From positions 266,050,770-266,114,769 of the forward strand of contig JAUPFV010000002.1 of the NCBI GenBank assembly GCA_036936605.1: a stretch of 64,000 bases of DNA, in the 5' to 3' direction. Both the position numbers and the translations under genes were made by a program. The notes beneath the pieces are model-generated. The model saw only the letters and a program-made list of their open reading frames with translations, did no database searches and was not told the DNA's origin. This document shows positions 1 to 12,198 of this stretch, piece by piece (the stretch's first letter is position 1; every line of letters begins with the position of its first letter). Source of the stretch: Limnanthes douglasii subsp. nivea (Eukaryota > Streptophyta > Magnoliopsida > Brassicales > Limnanthaceae).

Positions 1-189
1 TTATTTTTCTGCCTTCAATCTTTCAATTTCCAGCAACAACTCATTCCTTCGAGCCAACAGATCCGAGTCATCAAAGGAACCTCCGACGCACTGGCCCCTA
101 TGCGCCTCATACTCCATATCATTCCGATAATCGTCACCCACCAGATTCTCCTCGCAGTTATTAACAAAATCGTCCCCTTGCTCTTCCAT
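1..189 (-). CDS. Gag N-terminus of LTR retrotransposon E0 (runs off left edge)
   Basis: An open minus-strand frame reads off the left edge of the window. The first ATG in frame is at 187-189; the frame is open further upstream only because a GTG inside the primer-binding site can be read as a start. The 63 visible residues are acidic and end in a heptad-like stretch (LLLEIERLKAEK) that resembles residues 25-45 of the Gag of the intact element T (LRVEIEALRAEK). Together with the upstream PBS and LTR this makes it the start of a Ty3/gypsy Gag, probably Tat lineage. No gag core or protease is visible, so the lineage is inferred. The visible part has no stop. Confidence 0.6.
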   Translation of the reverse strand: MEEQGDDFVNNCEENLVGDDYRNDMEYEAHRGQCVGGSFDDSDLLARRNELLLEIERLKAEK

Positions 190-267
190 AATTCTGCTGG
201 GATTGGGAATTATTTCCAGAAAACGATTGTCGTTAGAACAATCCTCGCTTCCTACAGACGGCGCCAC
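190..267 (-). promoter_or_regulatory. E0 leader with primer-binding site
   Basis: On the minus strand, directly after the LTR end, is GTGGCGCCGTCTGTAGG (about 251-267). TGGCGCCGT is the kind of primer-binding site used by Athila/Tat elements, complementary to the 3' end of a tRNA (tRNA-Asp type). The rest of the leader up to the ATG at 189 is short. Confidence 0.7.
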
Positions 268-445
268 TGAAGAGTTTGAGAATAGCTAGAGGGGTAATTT
301 TGTGTTACGAGAATCTTTTAGTGTTAAAGTAATCTTTAAGTTTTTTGTTAAGCTGCCTGTTTGGAGAGAGAAAGTGAGAGCTAGATTAAGTAGAGAGAGA
401 AAGTAATATTATATCAAATCCTGAAATCTATGAAGCGTGTGTGGT

Positions 446-455
446 CCTTTTATAG
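446..455 (-). promoter_or_regulatory. TATA box in E0 LTR
   Basis: CTATAAAAGG on the minus strand, about 180 bp before the LTR end, in the usual U3/R position of a plant LTR promoter. Confidence 0.6.
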
Positions 456-569
456 TACAATTACGGGTCCCACACGCTTTAATTCCCACTTCTTACATTT
501 TTGGCCCCTATATCGTTCCACCTCTTCATAATGGCTATTTTATTTGTAGTCTATACAATTTTCCCATAA

Positions 570-690
570 TACAACTTCTTCTTCATAATTCTCTCCTTAC
601 AAACTTCTTCTTTATAATTCTCTCATAATAAACTTCTTCTTTATAATTCTCTCCTAATAAAACTATTTCTTTACAATTTTCTCACACGTC
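570..690. repeat. About 29-30-bp tandem repeat in E0 U3
   Basis: Four imperfect copies of a unit containing cttcttctttataattctct lie head to tail. They are upstream of the minus-strand TATA box, where retrotransposon enhancers are commonly repeated. Confidence 0.65.
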
Positions 691-708
691 TTTTATTCTT
701 CTTCATCA

Positions 709-1202
709 GGTCTAAGCTGGAACACATACTTATGCCCCGAGTTTGACAAGATGTTTAAAGAGAATGTAAAATACGGTCGAACGTGGTTAGTACGCAAGTC
801 TACTACCGCTTATTTTGAGGTTTTATCAGACTCAGTAATGGTGGTCAACATCCTTGATTTCAAATGCACATGCGGTTCTTGCGAGCAAGAATGTTTCCCA
901 TACGGTCATGTATTGGATGCAATAGTATCTTTAAGCGAAGATCTGATGACATTAGTAGAGCCCTTTTTCACTACAATTTTAGGTCCAGTTATTAACATAC
1001 CGGCTATAACAGATTTCGGTGAAGCTACTACCACTAATGATGATGGAGAACAGTGGTTAATCCATCGAACGTTAAAAGACGAGCGAGACGACCAAGAAAA
1101 AAATGTATTCCATCAAGAGGAGAGGTAACCACCAGCCAGTCCCGGTGTGGTTGCTGTTTCAAATCAGGATACAAGAGGAGGTTCTGCGATACTCCATTCT
1201 GA
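709..1202 (+). pseudogene. MULE copy 1: transposase C-terminal fragment (SWIM zinc finger)
   Basis: The open frame to 1128 encodes the C-terminal part of a Mutator-like transposase. It includes a SWIM-type zinc finger (C-x-C then C/H: FKCTCGSC...CFPYGHVLDAI) followed by the region seen in MULE copy 2 at 55012-55400. In a different frame just downstream (about 1150-1202) a zinc-knuckle remnant reads CGCCFKSGYKRRFC, with the His replaced by Tyr. The frame change shows decay. The DNA-binding and DDE parts are missing because E0 inserted at 708/709. The start codon of the long frame (751) is internal to the original protein. Confidence 0.75.
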
Positions 1203-1973
1203 ACTTATGTTTTATTTTTCCTTTTCTTTTAGATATCCTTAGATAAGCACTCCTTATCTTTCGATTTGTATGTTTTGGAACTGTTTACATTGCTATGTAC
1301 AATGTCTGGTTGTATTGTTAATTCTATTCTTAACCAGTGTTTGACATTGCTAGATAGGCTATGATTACAATGCTAGATACTCGTAATATCATTCGTAGTT
1401 GCATTGAAATTAAGTTTATGATGCCACATTGATAGATACAGTATAATACCTCTGCGATTGTAAGTCTACAATGAGATTGCTAGATACGTGTATATGAAGT
1501 TGCTAGATATAGCATTATCCAGACATTAACATTCCACTAACATGAAGTACATGGACGTCCTAATCTAACATTGCTAGATACAACAAATTATCTCTGTGAT
1601 TTTAAGGTTAATATCAAATTGGTAGATATCCCTGCGATTTACTAGTTAATTTGATTGCTTACATTACGATTGCCAGTTGTATCTGCCTTTACAACTGTTT
1701 CATGTAACTACTTTCTCTCTAATCTTTAGGTAAAATTTTAAAATTGGAACAACATGCAAACTAATATAGATAACACAAAAAAATATTTAGCAAACATCAT
1801 AATAATATTTGAAAATCATTCATGGCAGTACAACTTCCACATACAACAACCCTCCCAAACAATAGAACTGTTCAGAGGGTTGGTTTTGTTTTTAGCCCAT
1901 CAAAACATAAAAAAAACATAAAAAACATAAAAAAAATATATAAGAAAATAATGTTGCATGCAGTGCCATAAAC
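1203..1973. other. Non-coding spacer with TTGCTAGATA and GCGATT motifs
   Basis: AT-rich DNA between the convergent transposase fragment and acidic ORF. Seven near-copies of TTGCTAGATA lie between about 1340 and 1630, and several GCGATT-like words (about 1452, 1630) are interspersed. No coding signal seen. Confidence 0.5.
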
Positions 1974-2374
1974 CTAATCAGAATCCCTGTCGTCGTCCTC
2001 GTCATCAGACCCTTCAGCTTCTTCTTCTTCTTCTTCTTATTCTTCTTCTTCTTCATCCTCTTTGTCTTCCGACTTCTCATCGTCGGCTTCATCTGAGTCA
2101 TCGTCCTCTCCCTTTGCAGAGTCCCAACTATCCCGTTGTCGCTTCCGTTTTGGAAGTTTTTCCGTGTCGGACTCGTAGCTATCGTCCAGTGACCATGAGT
2201 CCCATGAAGCGTAGTTTTCTTCGTAGTCGGACGACCAAAGGGAGCAGTCATCCTCCTCGTCTGACAAGTACTCCAAAGTGGTTATTCACTTGTATGCCTT
2301 ATTGTCTAGGTAGTAGTCGGAAGACCATCCGTCGTTCAACGAGTACCTTGGTGTGACTGGGGAAGAAGGGGCCA
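1974..2374 (-). pseudogene. Acidic MULE-associated ORF, copy 1
   Basis: A minus-strand frame from ATG at 2374 to TAG at 1974 encodes a Ser/Tyr/Asp-rich N-terminus, a basic KRKRQR patch, then a long Asp/Glu tract. Two in-frame stops (TGA near 2289, TAA at 2037) interrupt it. Related sequences with the same order (SPDSYGYPTS-like start, DDY..LW, KRKRKR, acidic tail) lie at 55787-56186 and 63301-63695. In copies 1 and 2 it is convergent with a MULE transposase. I do not recognise the family. The basic-plus-acidic composition could suit a nuclear or DNA-bound accessory protein, but function is unknown. Confidence 0.5.
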
Positions 2375-3000
2375 TTTTCAAGAGTGGTTTTCTTGCAAGG
2401 TGGTTTTAGATGATTTCTTGTAGAGTAGTGTGAGATGAATAGACTAACCTCTCATCCCTTACTTATAGCCAAACGCAATGCCCAAGGCTACGTCTAATCT
2501 AGCAACTCCAATTAATTGCAAACATTTAATTGTACACGTCTAATTAATGCATGTAATGATTCAACACATCTAACTTTGTCTTTTCAACTAACAAGCTAAC
2601 CAATAGGATTGAAACATTTATTTTTAATTACTGATGGATGTAGTTAACAGTCATTTCGATCTGATTTAATTTACTCGTCTTCCAATAAACCTATCTAACA
2701 GTGCAATAATATAGTTGGTCCAACATAAATATATCATTGCGATTTACGAACGTTTCACATTGCTAGATATAACATATATGACACTAACAAACACAACAAT
2801 ATATCATTGCTAGATACATTATAATGATTTTGCTAGATACAACATCTCAACATTCCTAGTTACAGTGTAACGGCTCTGATAAATACAACATCAAAAGGTT
2901 ACTTGATGGGTTGTAACAAGGTTGCTAGATGTAGCTTATGAACATTTCTAGATGCATCTTCTGAACATTGCTAGATGCACCGTATGAACATTGCTAGATA
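2375..3000. repeat. Non-coding flank with a second TTGCTAGATA cluster
   Basis: After the putative promoter the DNA is AT-rich and non-coding. From about 2760 to 3000 there are seven TTGCTAGATA-like words. The last three lie exactly 23 bp apart (about 2943, 2966, 2989) as a short tandem repeat with GAACATTGCTAGATGCACC as the unit core. The cluster stops abruptly at the junction with retrotransposon B at 3000/3001. Confidence 0.6.
2461..2468 (-). promoter_or_regulatory. Putative TATA box of acidic ORF copy 1
   Basis: CTATAAGT on the minus strand, about 90 bp upstream of the ATG at 2374. Spacing is plausible for a plant promoter; no other support. Confidence 0.35.
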
Positions 3001-3124
3001 CCCGCTCATTATGCTGACCTGGCCGAATGTGTGTCAACCATTTATGAGAAGACAAAAAAGAGTGGAATCTACCGAAGACCATTTCCAATCCAGATCCCTT
3101 AGGAGATCAGGAGTAATCGATATT
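3001..3124 (+). pseudogene. Element B gag fragment left of nested element A
   Basis: This segment matches 15493-15616 nearly base for base, the Gag region just before the zinc knuckle (AHYADL.ECVSTIYEKTKKSG). It continues at 13212, on the other side of element A, with the knuckle sequence. It is therefore the left remnant of B's gag. Its left edge joins MULE-flank DNA directly with no LTR, so the 5' part of B was deleted. Confidence 0.8.
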
Positions 3125-3129
3125 ATTGG

Positions 3130-5425
3130 ATGCATCATGAGAACAATCCTACAATTCGATCAGCTATGGAGACTCTTAAGCATGATTTGCAGGGAGGTAG
3201 ACCTGGTGGATCATCTCCGATCGAAACTCAATATGATATTGAGGTTCGAATGAACCAACTTTTGGACAAAATTAACGCATTGAATGAAAAGTATGAACGA
3301 AGGGAGCAAGAGATTCACTCGGCAAAGGTTAGATCTGAAGTTAGACAGGAAACAGAAAAAACGGAGGTAGTAGCTCAATCAGATTGGTCTTTTGATGATC
3401 GACAGGCTAAATCTGAGCACAAAAAGAACGTTTTGTGTCTCCTAAAGAGCGATATTCTTCTTTCTAGGAGAAAAAAGATAAACAACATAATGTGACCTCT
3501 AGTGACGAGGAGGTAGAGAGTTGAGCTTCAGGCTTCAAGAGATTTAAAGGTTCTTCGAAAGAGGAATCAGACAAAGATCAATCGAGCAAACATAAAAAGG
3601 AGAGTAAATCTAAGAAGGATAATGCTCCTCGTTCAACTTGGTACAAAGTAAATCCCTCAAATCAGTATGGTGAAACTGATCGGAATTTGTATGTTACTAT
3701 GGGAACGGATGACCAGTTTGTTCAAGGAGTTGACTGGAGAAATTCTCCATTGACGAATGAAATTCGTTCTATGATGGTTCCGAAGTGTTTTGATATTTCA
3801 AAGGTTGAAAAGTTCGATGGGATGCAGGATCCTGATGATCACATCGAAAAATTCAAGAATTACATGATGAACTTCGAAGATGACGACCGACTGGTGTGTC
3901 GTGCATTTTCTCAGACTTTTAAAGGAACAACTTTTAAGTGGTACAACTGGATTCCGAGGGGGTCCATTTCAAATTTCAAAGATTTTTATACTATATTTCA
4001 AAGGTAGTTTGTGGGAAGCAAAGAGATGAGAGCAGATGGTGATATCGTTATTCAATGCAAGCAGGAACCTGGAGAAAATTTGAAAGACCGTACAAAGAGG
4101 TTTGTGTTGACCAAGGCTAGTTTGGACAACTGTGAGGAAAATATGGCGATGACAGCTTTTCGCCAAGGGTTATTGCCAGAGGATTTGGCTAATGAGACGA
4201 CGAAGAGAAGGGCCTTGACTTTTGGAGTTCACAAGTTAAGGATCAGATAATGGTTGAGGAGTTCACAATAGTCCAATGTGGACCAGTCAGCACTTCGAAA
4301 AATTCAGGACAAATAACCAATAATCAGGGGCAGTCTTCGAATGGCAATGGCAATTGCAATCAGCAGTCGAGGCAAAATAACAACAATTTACCTCCTCGTA
4401 GTGGTGGTTATTCAAATCACGCTCTATCTAATACTTATAACCGGCCTAGACCAAATACTTGGGTCAAACCAGAATACTATGTTGATCTTATAGAGAATGT
4501 TTCTGTAATCTGGGATAATACCAAGAGCTTCGTAAATTTTAGGAAGCCAACCCCAATCAGTAGGCCAATAGAGGAGAGGAATAACAAGTTTTGTAGATAT
4601 CATGATGATATTGGGCATGATACAAATGATTGCATTGCTCTGAAGAAAGATGATTTTGAATTCACAGGATGAACCGTTCGATGCTTCTTTTGAGTATGTT
4701 AAAAAAGATCCGAACATATTACTTCTGATGAAAATGGAAGAGTCTGTCCAAAAGGGACGTGTTCGGGAGCTATGCAAGTTTTTTGAATCGTTGGCTATTT
4801 TTGGAGGCGATTCAATGACTGTAAACTCGGATAGTTCGAGGAAGAGGCATGTTGTAAACTTGAAAACTCAAATTGAAGGGAAAATTTCTACGCACTTATA
4901 TGGGAAGAAAGATATTCCCTTCATTTTGTTTGATGAAGACGATCTGAGAGGTACTGTAGGTCCACATGAAGATGTTGCGGTAATTGGAGCTGAGGTGGCA
5001 CGTGTCGACGTGTGCTAATTGACACTGGCAGTTTTGCTAATGTCCTTTTTAAATCCACCTATGGTAGAATGACAAATCCACCTCGAATTTCTCAGTCAGA
5101 TCGAACGGTTATTGGATTCACGGGTGTAACAGCTCGTGTTGTTGGAGAATTCGAAGGTGAGGTGAGTTTGGGAAAATGACCATTTAAGAAAAAGGTCCAC
5201 GTACTCTTTGTGGTGGTGGACTGTCCCACAAGTTACAATGCTATTTTTGGAAAAGCTTGGCTTTCAAGAATGTATGGGGTGGTGTCTACAATTCATTAGT
5301 GCTTTATGTATGTGGTTGGAGATAGAGTTGGGGTTGTTCGAGGCGATCAGAAGGTTGCCATCGAATGTTATGCCACCGCACTCTGGATCCGAGGGTCCAA
5401 CAGTGGAGATTTAATGCAGGAATAA
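3130..5425 (+). pseudogene. Element A gag-pro
   Basis: Gag followed by an aspartic protease, broken by stops and frameshifts (for example at 3493 and 4005). Recognisable parts: N-terminal coiled-coil region (3130-3480), gag core (KVEKFDGMQDPDDHIEKF.. near 3800 to about 4250), a CHHC knuckle (CRYHDDIGHDTNDC, near 4590), and the protease (near 5015-5300, IDTGSFAN instead of DTGSSAN, then WLSRMYG). The frame ends in TAA at 5423-5425 after ATG-CAG-GAA, immediately followed by CAA TTA, an exact CARYYA readthrough context. An internal TAG near 5297 shows decay. The Gag would package the element RNA and the protease would mature it. Confidence 0.8.
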
Positions 5426-8400
5426 CAATTAGAGGGGGCACCCTCGGATTTGGAAGATAGGGTTGACGATCTGAGGGAAACCCCAGGGGTCTTTAACGGT
5501 GAGCGAAGAGATAGAGGAGTTTACTTTTTCGAAAGGGAAAGTATTTCGCATCGGAACATTATTGACCCCTTTTATGCATCAACAATTGTTGGATTTTTTA
5601 TCCCAAAATTTGGATGTCTTTGCTTGGAGGACAAAGGATGTAAAGGGAGTGCCCATTGAAGTAATTCGTCACAGTTTGGCCATGGATCCGAAGGTCAAGC
5701 GGGTTATTCAGAAAAGAAGAGCGTTTTCCTTGGAAAAAGTAGATGTGATTGTTGCTGAAGTGGATTGATTATCTAAGGTCGGACATATAAGGGAGTCACA
5801 CTACCCTTTGTGGACGGCAAATCCGGTGGTAGTAAAAAAGAAAAATGGGAAATGGAGAATGTGTGTGGATTTTACAGATTTATATAGAGCTTGTCCTAAA
5901 GATCCGTTTCCTGTTCTTCGAATAGATCAGTTGATTGAATCTACTTCAGGCAACAAAATTTTAGCTTTTATGGTGCTTTTGCTGGATATAATCAAATCCA
6001 AATGGATCCAAAAGATCAAGAATGCACAACTTTTATAATTGATATGGGCTTATATTGTTATAAGGTTATGCCGTTCGGATTGAAAAATGCTGGAGCCACT
6101 TATCAGAGATTGATGAATAAAGCTTTTGCTACAGAGATCAGAATAAATATGAAGGTATATATAGATGATATGGTAGTAAAAAGATTGAAGGCTGAAGTGC
6201 ATCTTGATGATTTAGAGGAAACGTTTTTGAATTTAAGGGCAATCAGGTTGAAATTAAATCCTGAGAAATATAACTTCGGAGTTCAATCGAGGAAGTTTTT
6301 GGGTTTCATCATCAGTGAAAAAGGAATAGAAGCTGACCCAGAACAATTGAAAGCTTTGATAGCAATGAATTCTCCTCGATCAATCATAGAAGTGCAAATT
6401 TTGACAGGAAGGTTAGGCGCACTTAACCGATTTATTTCTAGATTTTCTGACAAATGCTTTCCTTTCTTTCAAGTGTTACGAGGACCCGACAGGTTTTAAT
6501 GGACATCAGAATGTGAAGCAGCTTTCACAAATATTAAAAATTTGTTGTCATTACTAGAGATTTTGTCAAAGCCTCGAAATGAGGAGAAATTGTTTTTGTA
6601 CATCGCGATTTCGGATTTTGCACTGAGTGCAGTGTTAATTAGTGAAGTCACAGGAGTTCCAAAGCCGGTGTATTACATTAGTAAAAGTTTGGTGGCATCT
6701 GAAAAAAAAGAGATATATGAAGTTGGAAAAATTGGCATTAGCACTGGTGATTGCTGCTAGGAATATGCATCCATATTTTCAAGCTCATACTATTGAAGTC
6801 CAAACTTTATTTCCCTTAAAAAATGTTTTGCAACAACCTGATATTTCGGGGAGAATGACCAAATGGTCAGTGGAGTTGGGGAACTATGATATATTGTTTA
6901 CACCTCGAACTGTAATAAAGGCGCAAACAATAGCAGATTTTTTTGTTGAATTCCACTCAAGAAGATCGTAGGAGGAAGAAAATAAAGAAGTTGTACGCGT
7001 TGATTCAAGGTGGGTTTTCCAAACAGATGTAGGCTCTAGTGTTTCAGGGTGCAGTGTTGGAGTTCAGTTAATAGCTCTAACGGGAGAAACAATGATTCAA
7101 TCTATTAAATTTGGTTTTTGTGCTTCGAACAATGAAGCTGAATACGAAGTTGCTTTGGAAGGTTTAAGATTGGCAAAAATTTGTGGGGCAACTTTAGTGC
7201 GCTTGGAAATGGATTCTCAGTTGTTAGCAAATCAGGTATCTAGATTTTCCGAAGCAATAAAAGATTGTTTGATTCTATATTTTTGGAAACTTCAGAATTT
7301 AATGGTTCTATTTGATAACGTTGTTGTGAAATATATTGGGCGAGGAAGTAACATGGTGGCTGATTGTTTAGAAAACGTTTCTTACACGGAAGAATATCCT
7401 TGGATTTTGCTACAAGAAAGTCCTTTATTTGTTACTCATTCTAGCCAATGTGAATGTATAAATGATTTTTTTACAACTGGCGTAATCTGAGGCGACTCGC
7501 GATCAGATATACTTAATTTTTTGACTCAAGGGATATTACCAGATGATTGACAATTGGCCAAACAATTGAGAAGTAAAGCCTTTAGATATAAAGTACTGAA
7601 TGGAATATTGTATAAAAAAGCATTAAGCATGCCATTGTTACGATGTTTAAGCAAACAAGAATCACAAGAAGTATTATTAGAGTTGCATAATGGTGAAGGG
7701 TCAGCTCATTGCGGGTTTGCAAGCTCTTTTACGTCGAGTTTTACTTGCAGGTTTCTATCGGCCTACAATCTTGAACGATGCTAAGAATTTAGTTTGAGGA
7801 TGTGATACTTGTCAGATATTTGCCAATGTTATTCACATACCAGCAGTGCCTCTTATGTCTATATCCGAGGCAGTGCCATTTGAGAGATATTGGAATTGAT
7901 CTGGTGGGACCGTTGCCGATGGCTTCTGGAGGAAGACAGCTGATAATTATAGCGGTCGATTATTTTACAAATTGGGCTGAGGCAGAACTGCTATTAGGAA
8001 CAAAGGCAAAGGATGTCATCAAATTTATTGTGAACAGTATCTATTGTCGTTTTGGAGTTCCTTGGAGGATTACAACATATAATTGCGCTTAGTTTAATAA
8101 CATGGAGATGGCTTCATTTTGTACTTCTAAGGGAATTCAGCAATGTTTTTTGACGCCTTTTCATCCTCAAGCCAATGGACAAGTGAAAGTTACAAACAGA
8201 ACAATTTTAGATGGCTTGAAGAAGAATTTGACGGTGGCAGCAGGAAAATGGCCAAATTATTTGCAAGAGGTACTTTGGGCTTATCGAACAACTCCTAGAG
8301 AGGCTACGAATGAGACTCCTTTTGATTTGGCATATAGAATGGATGTAGTCAGCCTTATAAAATCCACGATGTCATCTTTTAGAATAGCCCAATATTATGA

Positions 8401-8733
8401 AAGGTCTAATGATGAAGTTCGACGGGAGAATTTGATCTGATTGAGGAAAAAAGGGTTTGAGCTCATCTAAATGTAATTCATTATCAGACTCTTATGAGAA
8501 ATCGATATGATTCGAAGCTGAAAAGAAGACAATTTAAAGAAGGTGATAAGGTTTTGCGAAAAGTTTTCTTGCACACAAAGGAGAAGAACCTCGGAAAAAT
8601 GGCTCTGAATTAGGAAGGGCCTTATACAGGTGTTGAAAGAATTAAGTCGGGGTCCTAACGTCTTTCTGATTTCGAGGGGAGAATGCTTCAACATCTGTGG
8701 AATATCCAACACTTGAAGCTTTATTGGGAGTAG
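5426..8733 (+). pseudogene. Element A pol (RT, RNase H, second RNase H, integrase)
   Basis: Same frame as gag-pro after the TAA. Domains in order: RT (5700-6500, with the YIDD active site near 6155-6170), RNase H linked to RT (6540-6970), archaeal-type RNase H (7000-7400), integrase zinc finger and core (7600-8300), and the C-terminal end (LKLYWE, stop 8731-8733). Numerous frameshifts and stops (for example 5766, 6500, 7487, 8438) and a short lesion in RT near 5970 make it non-functional. It is closest to element C among the copies here. Confidence 0.85.
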
Positions 8734-9290
8734 ATATGTTTTTATACTTCGGAATTTTTGTTTTGAATGGCGCACTCTTTCCTATGCTATTGGCCGAGGA
8801 AGGTTTTAACGAGGTGTCATGTACATATTCAATATTATCAATAAATTTTGTTTTTTGGCCAATGGTTATTTGTTTACACATATATTTGAATACTATCTTA
8901 ACAAATCATCAGAGACTGATCATTTTTTAGATTGGTTAAGAGTACAATGTTCCGAAGTACATATAACACTTTTCGAAGAAACAACCGTGTTAAACAATCA
9001 CATTACATTTTTATTTTGAAATAAACGCTTAACAGCACACTGAGAATTTTTTAAAGGGCTACCAAAGCTTAACTCATTGAGATTTTCTCGAAAAGCTACT
9101 ATGTTCATCAATTTCGTTAAGGTATTCAAGGTGGTAAGTTTACATTTTGTAATTATTTTGTTTTTAAAATTTACCATCGATTAATATGCAAAGAAAATGA
9201 TAAAATAGAAAAACTGTTTGTCACTTAGATTAATTCGTTGAGGTACAAAAAGAAAATTCTTAATATGACAAAGACAAAAAAGTGATAAAA
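8734..9290. other. Spacer between element A pol and antisense gene
   Basis: Non-coding. A hairpin TTCCT...AGGAA followed by GTTTTAACGAGG lies at 8779-8814, about 45-80 nt after the pol stop, and recurs in B, C and F. The rest is AT-rich with TTCGAAG-like words. Confidence 0.55.
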
Positions 9291-12198
9291 TTAATTAGAG
9301 GACTTTTCCTCCTCAGATGAATCATCTTCTGAGGATGATGAATCAGGTACAGGGTCGAAAGCTACACTTGGGAGTTTCTCTTCAAAGACGTCATTCCAAA
9401 ATCTTGTAAGGTCGATTTTTGGATAAGCAACGTGAAGCTCTCGAAGAAGGAGAATGGTTGCATCTTCTTTTCCGACGTTGATAGTAGTTTGCATCTCTTT
9501 TGAAAGCTCAGCCTTGCTAGCAGCTACAGCAGCAGTTTTTTCCACTTCGAAATCCTCTTTCAGTTTAGCTATCTCACCGGTTAGCTCTTTATTTCTTGTC
9601 TCACAAAGAGTGAGAGAATTTTGAAGCTCAGTGGAGTTGGATTTTTCAGTGGCTAGTTCAGTAGCATGATTAGCCTTGAGTTTGTTCATTTCTGCCCAAT
9701 GAGAGTTCGTCAATAATTCTGTATCCACAATGTGGGTGATTCACAGATGATTCTTTATGCAGAGAGCACCTTTTATGAGTTCGGACCTTGCCATTTCATA
9801 CATAAATAATTGATCAACTACCTTGTCGTGAAAATCTTCTCTGAATTTTTTGTCAGCCTCGTACGTTCTTTGTAATAAACTATATATTAAGCCAATTTCT
9901 TCAGATGGTTACGAGAGGCTTCAACTTGAGAAGAAATTTTCTTTGCTGCAGTGTCAAGCTCGGAAAATGGTTGAAGTGCGACAATGATTGCAGGATTTGG
10001 AGGATGAAGACGAATTTTCGATGTTCTAGGACCTTGAATCATAGGGGTGATAGGTTCATGAGAACCGGTAACTTCTGAAGAAGCTTCGACTGGTGTTGGT
10101 CTCCCAAAGTTAAGCATGTGGTTTTGGATGACTTGAAGAACAGGATCTTCTTCACCAGTCAGTGCTTCAGTGTTTTCAAAGTTGATAAACATATCATGAT
10201 CAAAGTTTGCAGTAGCCTAATTCTCGTTGGAGGTGTTATCTTCGATAACTATCACATGATTGTCTTTGTTTGGATGTTCTTCGATCGAAGGATTTTGTGG
10301 GTTTTGTTGGTTTTCAGCAGCGCTGTTTTCACCTTCGTCGTCCAAAGTATACGGAGTGATTCTCATTTGCTTCTTTTTCTTTCCATGAGAACCATAAGAA
10401 GTTTTCTTTTTTCTTTGAGGACGGTTCTTGATCTTTTCCCTCTTTGATAGGTGAGAGAGGTTATTCTGCAGTTTTCCGTTTTCGATGCTTTGGCTCCGAT
10501 GACGTTGAAGGGCTAACACAAGATTTGCTAGCTGCCTTTTTACCTTTCTTTATTTGACAGCTTTTTTTATTTCTTCTTTTTTGGAAAATAGCTTTCCGAT
10601 CTGTTGCGAATGAGAAATAATACTTTGCAATCAGGTGGAAATATTCATTCGCAGACTAGCTTCAGATCCGACTCTGATGTCAGATCTTGAGGAGGCAAGC
10701 CACCTTCTGTGATTGGAAATATATGACAGTGGAGGAAATTGATGGGTTGAAAGGTAGTATGAAATGCATTGTTCCATTCCTTGTCAGCCCAAACAGTAAG
10801 CTTTTCGAAAATCAACTTGGCAGTTGGACGACGTGGTGAGTAACACTTTGAAATTTCTGAAATAATTAGAAAAGAAAATATAAAAAAATGGCGTAATTGT
10901 TTTTTCAGAATGTAAAAATTTCGAGGCTTACGATTGCTTCTCTAGACGAGAGTTAGTTTTGAAGGATTGGCTTCAGAAATTGCTTTGTCATTCTCCCACG
11001 CTCCTAATATAAAGAGGAATTTCTGCTTCCAGAATTTGTTAGCCTCTAAGAGATCATCGATGGTCTTGAGATCATCCATTAGCGTGAGGTAGTAAAAGGG
11101 AAGCTTCAGACCTTTCGATAACTGGGTCAAGGAGATGAAGTCTTTGATGCTGATAGGAATCTGAGACAGTCGAGATGCCATAATCATTGACATAAGGGTG
11201 AACCACTGATTCAGTATCACCTGAGTAGGACATAAGCTCAACAGTTCGAAGTATTCTACGATCAGAGGATCTAGTGGAAACTGAAGACCCCAGTTAATGA
11301 TCTCAGGGTAGACTATTAGTTCGTCGTCTCTGCAATCTAAAGGAGTTTCTCCTTCTTTGGGGTACTCGAAGCGTTATGTTCTCTCCCATTCCCTATTTGT
11401 TTTCAGAGCCGAAGCTTGGCTATCTTTGTAGTATATGTAGCGAACCTTTTTCAGAGAAATGATGTATTTGTCTTCAAGATTCCTTAGGTTCCTTCCAATT
11501 TTCGCTCTTTCTTCTTCGGAAACAAAGCAAACATATGTTTCTTCTTGAGGTTTCTGAGTATTTGCAGAGTTTCCATCATCAGATTCAACATGGATATTGG
11601 TTTTTGTAGCTTCTGAATCAACTTCGCTGGCTTTCGAAGTTTCTTCTCGAGGATTTTGAGATGTTAGGTTAACAACCTCTCGTAAGAGGTTACCTGTTCG
11701 AGGGCTTTCTTAAATTACTTCTCTTTGAGGAGAAATTTCAGTATTTGGAGGGGAAGGACTTCAGATAATTTTTTATTAACCTCTCATGGCGATGAAAGTT
11801 CTTCTTTTTCTGGTTACTGATGAGTGATTCGAAGAGGGGATATTAGCCTTTGGATTTAGAGGGGATTTTTCACTAATCAGAGAAGGAAATCCACTCTGAT
11901 ACGAGGAGGCTCGAGGTGTTTTAGGCCCTAAGATTTTAGATGAGGAATGTTCTTCGACTATGGGAGAAGGCAAAAGAACAGGAACTTTAGTGGGATCGAA
12001 ATTATCGTAATAGATTGTTTCAGTGGTAGTTCCAATTGGAGCTCATCGGATTAATCCTGCTTTCCTATATTCTTTAGCTCTTTGTGTAATACAGAAGTAG
12101 TCGTACGATCCGAAGACTTAATTACTGTTAGAGTTTGACGATTCTGGTGTTTTGGGTAGGATAACTTTCGATTTCTTGGGTTTTGGTTTCTTTCTCAT
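9291..12198 (-). pseudogene. Element A antisense gene (PF04195-like, coiled coil, acidic tail)
   Basis: Minus-strand homologue of the 959-aa antisense gene of element T. Recognisable parts from 5' to 3': an N-terminal block LVFG.YDYFCITQRAKEY (near 12110), TFIAM (near 11785), the conserved core LCPTQVILNQWFTLM...MASRL (11241-10942), a donor GTAAGC at 10931-10926 and acceptor ATTTCAG ending at 10857 (75-nt intron, same position and phase as in T), coiled-coil segments (10192-9400) and an Asp/Glu/Ser tail ending at 9291. Several frameshifts. A TATAAATT lies upstream at 12372-12365. The exact start is uncertain. Confidence 0.7.

Larger units (their letters stand above)
268..708 (-). repeat. 5' LTR of E0 (441 bp, minus strand)
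   Basis: Read on the minus strand the segment begins TGATGAAGAAG and ends CAAACTCTTCA, so it has TG...CA ends, and it is followed at once by the primer-binding site. It contains a TATA box (446-455) and U3 tandem repeats (570-690). The next bases outward, ggtct at 709-713, would be the target-site copy; the partner copy lies outside the window. The flanking DNA is MULE transposase, so E0 inserted into a MULE. Confidence 0.75.

Noticed and set aside
1..267. 88-codon start of the E0 frame
   Set aside because: The first codons are GTG GCG CCG, part of the primer-binding site; the first ATG is at 189.
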